DNA of 6,345 bases from Vulcanimicrobiia bacterium (GTDB lineage: Bacteria; Vulcanimicrobiota; Vulcanimicrobiia; Vulcanimicrobiales; Vulcanimicrobiaceae). Shown in pieces: positions 4,321-6,345 of the stretch. Position 1 is the stretch's first letter; the number at the start of each line of letters is the position of its first letter. A program made the position numbers and the translations under genes. The notes beneath the pieces are model-generated. The model was given only the letters and a program-made list of their open reading frames with translations. It did not search any database and was not told the DNA's origin. The stretch covers positions 1 through 6,345 of the forward strand of contig JANWKW010000053.1 in assembly GCA_025451135.1 (NCBI GenBank). Reading direction: 5' to 3'.

Positions 4321-6345
4321 ACAGTTTGAGAGTCGACGACGCCGTCCTTCCGAACTGTTCGGGCGCGGCCCGCAGGTAGGCGCGCGCGCCCGGCCCGCGG
4401 TAGGTCCCGGGCGTCACCGACCGGACCAGGTAGTGCATCTCGTAGACCCCCGGCTCCAGGTGCGACGCGTACCCGGTCACCCGGTCGGCGTAGATCTGAC
4501 GGTTCTCGATCGCCCAGCTGTCGGCACGCGCGACCGTCGCGGTCGACGCGGTCTGCAGCGACGCGTCGATCGCCTCGAAGCCCGCCGGCAGCGGATCCTC
4601 GATCGCGACGCCGTCGACCGGGTGGTCTACGATCACCCGCACCCCGATGTCGTACACGTCGCCGGCCGACAGTGCGAACGGATCGCGGATCGACGCCAGG
4701 TCCATGCTCGCGACCGTACCCGCCTCACCGGCGGGACGTACCTCGCGCACGACGCGCAGCCCCGCGAGCTGCCCGGCGGCGTCGGGCGCGACCGGATACG
4801 TGTAGAGCACGACGTAGTGGACGGTGCCGCCGCCGGTCGCGCGGACCGTCAGCGTCCCCTTACGCAGCGACGCGGCCGGTACGGCGACCGTCTGGGCCGA
4901 CGCGTCCGTTCCGAAATGCCTCGAGACCAGCGACGTCCCGCCCTGCGAGACGCTCGCGTCGAACGGCACCAGCTTCTCGTTCGCCGCATACGCCGAGATG
5001 GCGGTCATCGCGTCCGCGGCCGCATCGAGCGTCGGCCAGCCGCAGTTGCATGCCTGCGCCGCGAGTTGGCCGAGCGCGCCGTCGAGTTCCTCGGCGCTCG
5101 CCTTGCGCTCGATCAGCAACTGCAGCATCTGCGCCTGCGCCGCGACCGTCGAGCCGAGCCACGCCCAACGCGTCTGCACGTTCGCCGACGCGTAGCGGCC
5201 GGTCCGGTAGACCGACTCCATCAGGCCGTCGGCCATGGCCGCGCCTCTGCCTTGCCAGCCCGGAACGCGCAGCAGATAGCGCGCCAGGCGGATCTGGGTC
5301 GCCGGGTCGAACGAGCGCTGCGCCGCGACGATGTCGCTCAGGAAATCGCTGCGCCGGTCGCCCAGCGCGTCGAGCGCCCAAAGCATCTCGAAGCGCATCC
5401 GCGCCGTGCACGCAGCATCCTTACACCAGGCGTAGCGCGCCGGGTTGGCGAGCGTCTTGGCCAGATACGCCTTCAGGTTCGCGTTCGCCGGCGCACCCGC
5501 GAACGCCAGCGCCGTCGCCGCGTTGGCCGATCCGAACGGATCGCTCGCGGCCGCGTCGGGATAGAACGCGTAGCCGCCGTCCGAGCGCTGGAGTTTGGCG
5601 ATCGCCGCAAGGGCGGCCGCGCGCGACGAGGCCGGATCGTAGCCCGGCGTGAGGTGATAGCGCGCCGCCAGGTTCGCCGTGGCGGTCGCGACGATCGCCC
5701 GGCTCGACGCATCGTCGAGGAACGGCTGCACGTCGGCCTTCATGGCCTCGCTCGCCGGCACCGCGAACTGCGTGATCGCCGAGTTGGCCAACGTGATCCG
5801 CATCGATCCGCCCGCGGCCGGGTCGATCGGCACCGACGCCCTCGTCGCGGTGGCGCCGGTCTCGATCGCGGATTCCGTCACCGCGCGATCGCGCACGGAG
5901 AACGGCACCGAGAACGCGTCCGTCGCGTTCCCGACCTTCGATGAGAACGCGACCGTCGTCGGGGCGGGCGTGCCGACCGTCAACGGGAAGCGCAGGGCTT
6001 GCAGCGTGCTGCCGAGGCTCTGGGTTCCGGAGAGCGCGTGCGGATCGCCGGTCGAGAACGCCAACGCCCCGACCAGCTTCGCGGTGAACGAGAGCGTGCC
6101 GCCGGCGCCGGTCGCATCGAGCGCGGTCATGCCCGCGTCGATGACGTCGCCCGGCCGCGCGAACTGCGGCAGCAGCGGATTCGTCAGCAACGGCTTGGTG
6201 GCGACGAAGGTGGCGTCGTCGGTGCCGAAGTGCCGGTCGTCCTTGCCGATCGCCACCACCATCGCGCGCCAGGTCGTCAGGTCGTCGGGAAGGTTGAAGC
6301 CGACGGTGGCGGTCCCGTTCGCATCGGTACGCACGATCCGGTAGT
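4319..6345 (-). CDS. Bacterial alpha-2-macroglobulin family protein, C-terminal part, no thioester motif
   Basis: The right edge cuts this gene; 674 codons plus stop are visible and the frame runs on past 6345, so the apparent GTG at 6334 is an internal Val. Full bacterial relatives usually exceed 1,500 residues. Counting from the first whole codon, residues 1 to about 95 are the A2M domain (TDANGTATVGFNLPDDLTTW, then a PLLPQFARPGD segment). Residues about 198-458 form an alpha/alpha-toroid thioester-type domain (LQRSDGGYAFYP, then WPTLDAAADAMTAISAYA). Residues about 490-674 form a beta-rich C-terminal domain ending in YRGPGARAYLRAAPEQFGRT, like the end of YfaS-type proteins. Where family members with a thioester carry CxEQ, this protein reads QPFLDDASSRA (5696-5728), so no thioester can form. 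It resembles E. coli YfaS (MagD) rather than YfhM (ECAM) in this respect. Only four cysteines are visible: 307 and 312 (CKDAAC), and 432 and 434 (CNC). The family is periplasmic and thought to trap proteases; the thioester-less class is less understood. The response-regulator gene follows seven bases downstream. Confidence 0.9.
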   Translation of the reverse strand, partial: YRIVRTDANGTATVGFNLPDDLTTWRAMVVAIGKDDRHFGTDDATFVATKPLLTNPLLPQFARPGDVIDAGMTALDATGAGGTLSFTAKLVGALAFSTGDPHALSGTQSLGSTLQALRFPLTVGTPAPTTVAFSSKVGNATDAFSVPFSVRDRAVTESAIETGATATRASVPIDPAAGGSMRITLANSAITQFAVPASEAMKADVQPFLDDASSRAIVATATANLAARYHLTPGYDPASSRAAALAAIAKLQRSDGGYAFYPDAAASDPFGSANAATALAFAGAPANANLKAYLAKTLANPARYAWCKDAACTARMRFEMLWALDALGDRRSDFLSDIVAAQRSFDPATQIRLARYLLRVPGWQGRGAAMADGLMESVYRTGRYASANVQTRWAWLGSTVAAQAQMLQLLIERKASAEELDGALGQLAAQACNCGWPTLDAAADAMTAISAYAANEKLVPFDASVSQGGTSLVSRHFGTDASAQTVAVPAASLRKGTLTVRATGGGTVHYVVLYTYPVAPDAAGQLAGLRVVREVRPAGEAGTVASMDLASIRDPFALSAGDVYDIGVRVIVDHPVDGVAIEDPLPAGFEAIDASLQTASTATVARADSWAIENRQIYADRVTGYASHLEPGVYEMHYLVRSVTPGTYRGPGARAYLRAAPEQFGRTASSTLKL

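Noticed and set aside
4085..5944. Very long plus-strand open frame (619 codons) opposite the macroglobulin gene
   Set aside because: It is extremely Arg-rich, has no family motifs and lies antisense to a gene with clear A2M signatures. Long antisense frames are expected in GC-rich codon use.

Overview
This is a GC-rich bacterial window with densely packed genes in two divergent/convergent blocks. It has five confident complete genes, one large gene cut by the right edge, and about 290 bases at the left end without an intact gene. Coding is SD-led for the minus-strand genes (GGAG, GAGGA and GAAGG 4-8 bases before their starts), but the plus-strand pair shows no SD. The lineage cannot be named from this sequence. 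The GC-rich codon use, a secreted protein ending in a small Cys-paired Ig-like module, and the bacterial alpha-2-macroglobulin would suit a deep-branching didermic phylum such as Vulcanimicrobiota/Eremiobacterota (WPS-2). That is an impression from memory, not evidence.

Layout. Bases 1-290 hold no intact gene, only coding-like fragments in shifting plus-strand frames, possibly a decayed gene end. Minus strand 770-2443 is a DEAD-box RNA helicase with a C-terminal DbpA-type RNA-binding domain. Its last four bases overlap the GTG start of a YbhB/YbcL-type PEBP-family protein (291-773), so the two are probably one translationally coupled transcript. A 77-base divergent intergenic region follows. 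It carries an extended -10 promoter whose predicted start lies about 3 bases before a plus-strand Fur/PerR-family metalloregulator (2521-2895), so that mRNA is probably leaderless. Eleven bases downstream is a secreted protein of unknown function with two putative disulfide-paired modules (2907-3614).

This plus-strand pair ends 7 bases from the end of a convergent minus-strand operon. That operon consists of the C-terminal 674 residues of an alpha-2-macroglobulin-family protein (4319 to beyond the right edge), then, after 7 bases, an OmpR/PhoB-type response regulator (3622-4311). The macroglobulin lacks the thioester motif at the expected place. No histidine kinase is visible for the regulator.

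How the genes may work together: the helicase/PEBP pair looks like housekeeping RNA metabolism with a passenger. The Fur-family pair suggests metal- or peroxide-responsive expression of a secreted protein. The macroglobulin/regulator pair suggests an envelope-defence or envelope-quality function tied to signal transduction. I see no mobile element, CRISPR array, tRNA or rRNA gene. The most interesting points are the leaderless PerR-like regulator driving an undescribed secreted protein, and the thioester-less macroglobulin coupled to an apparently orphan response regulator.
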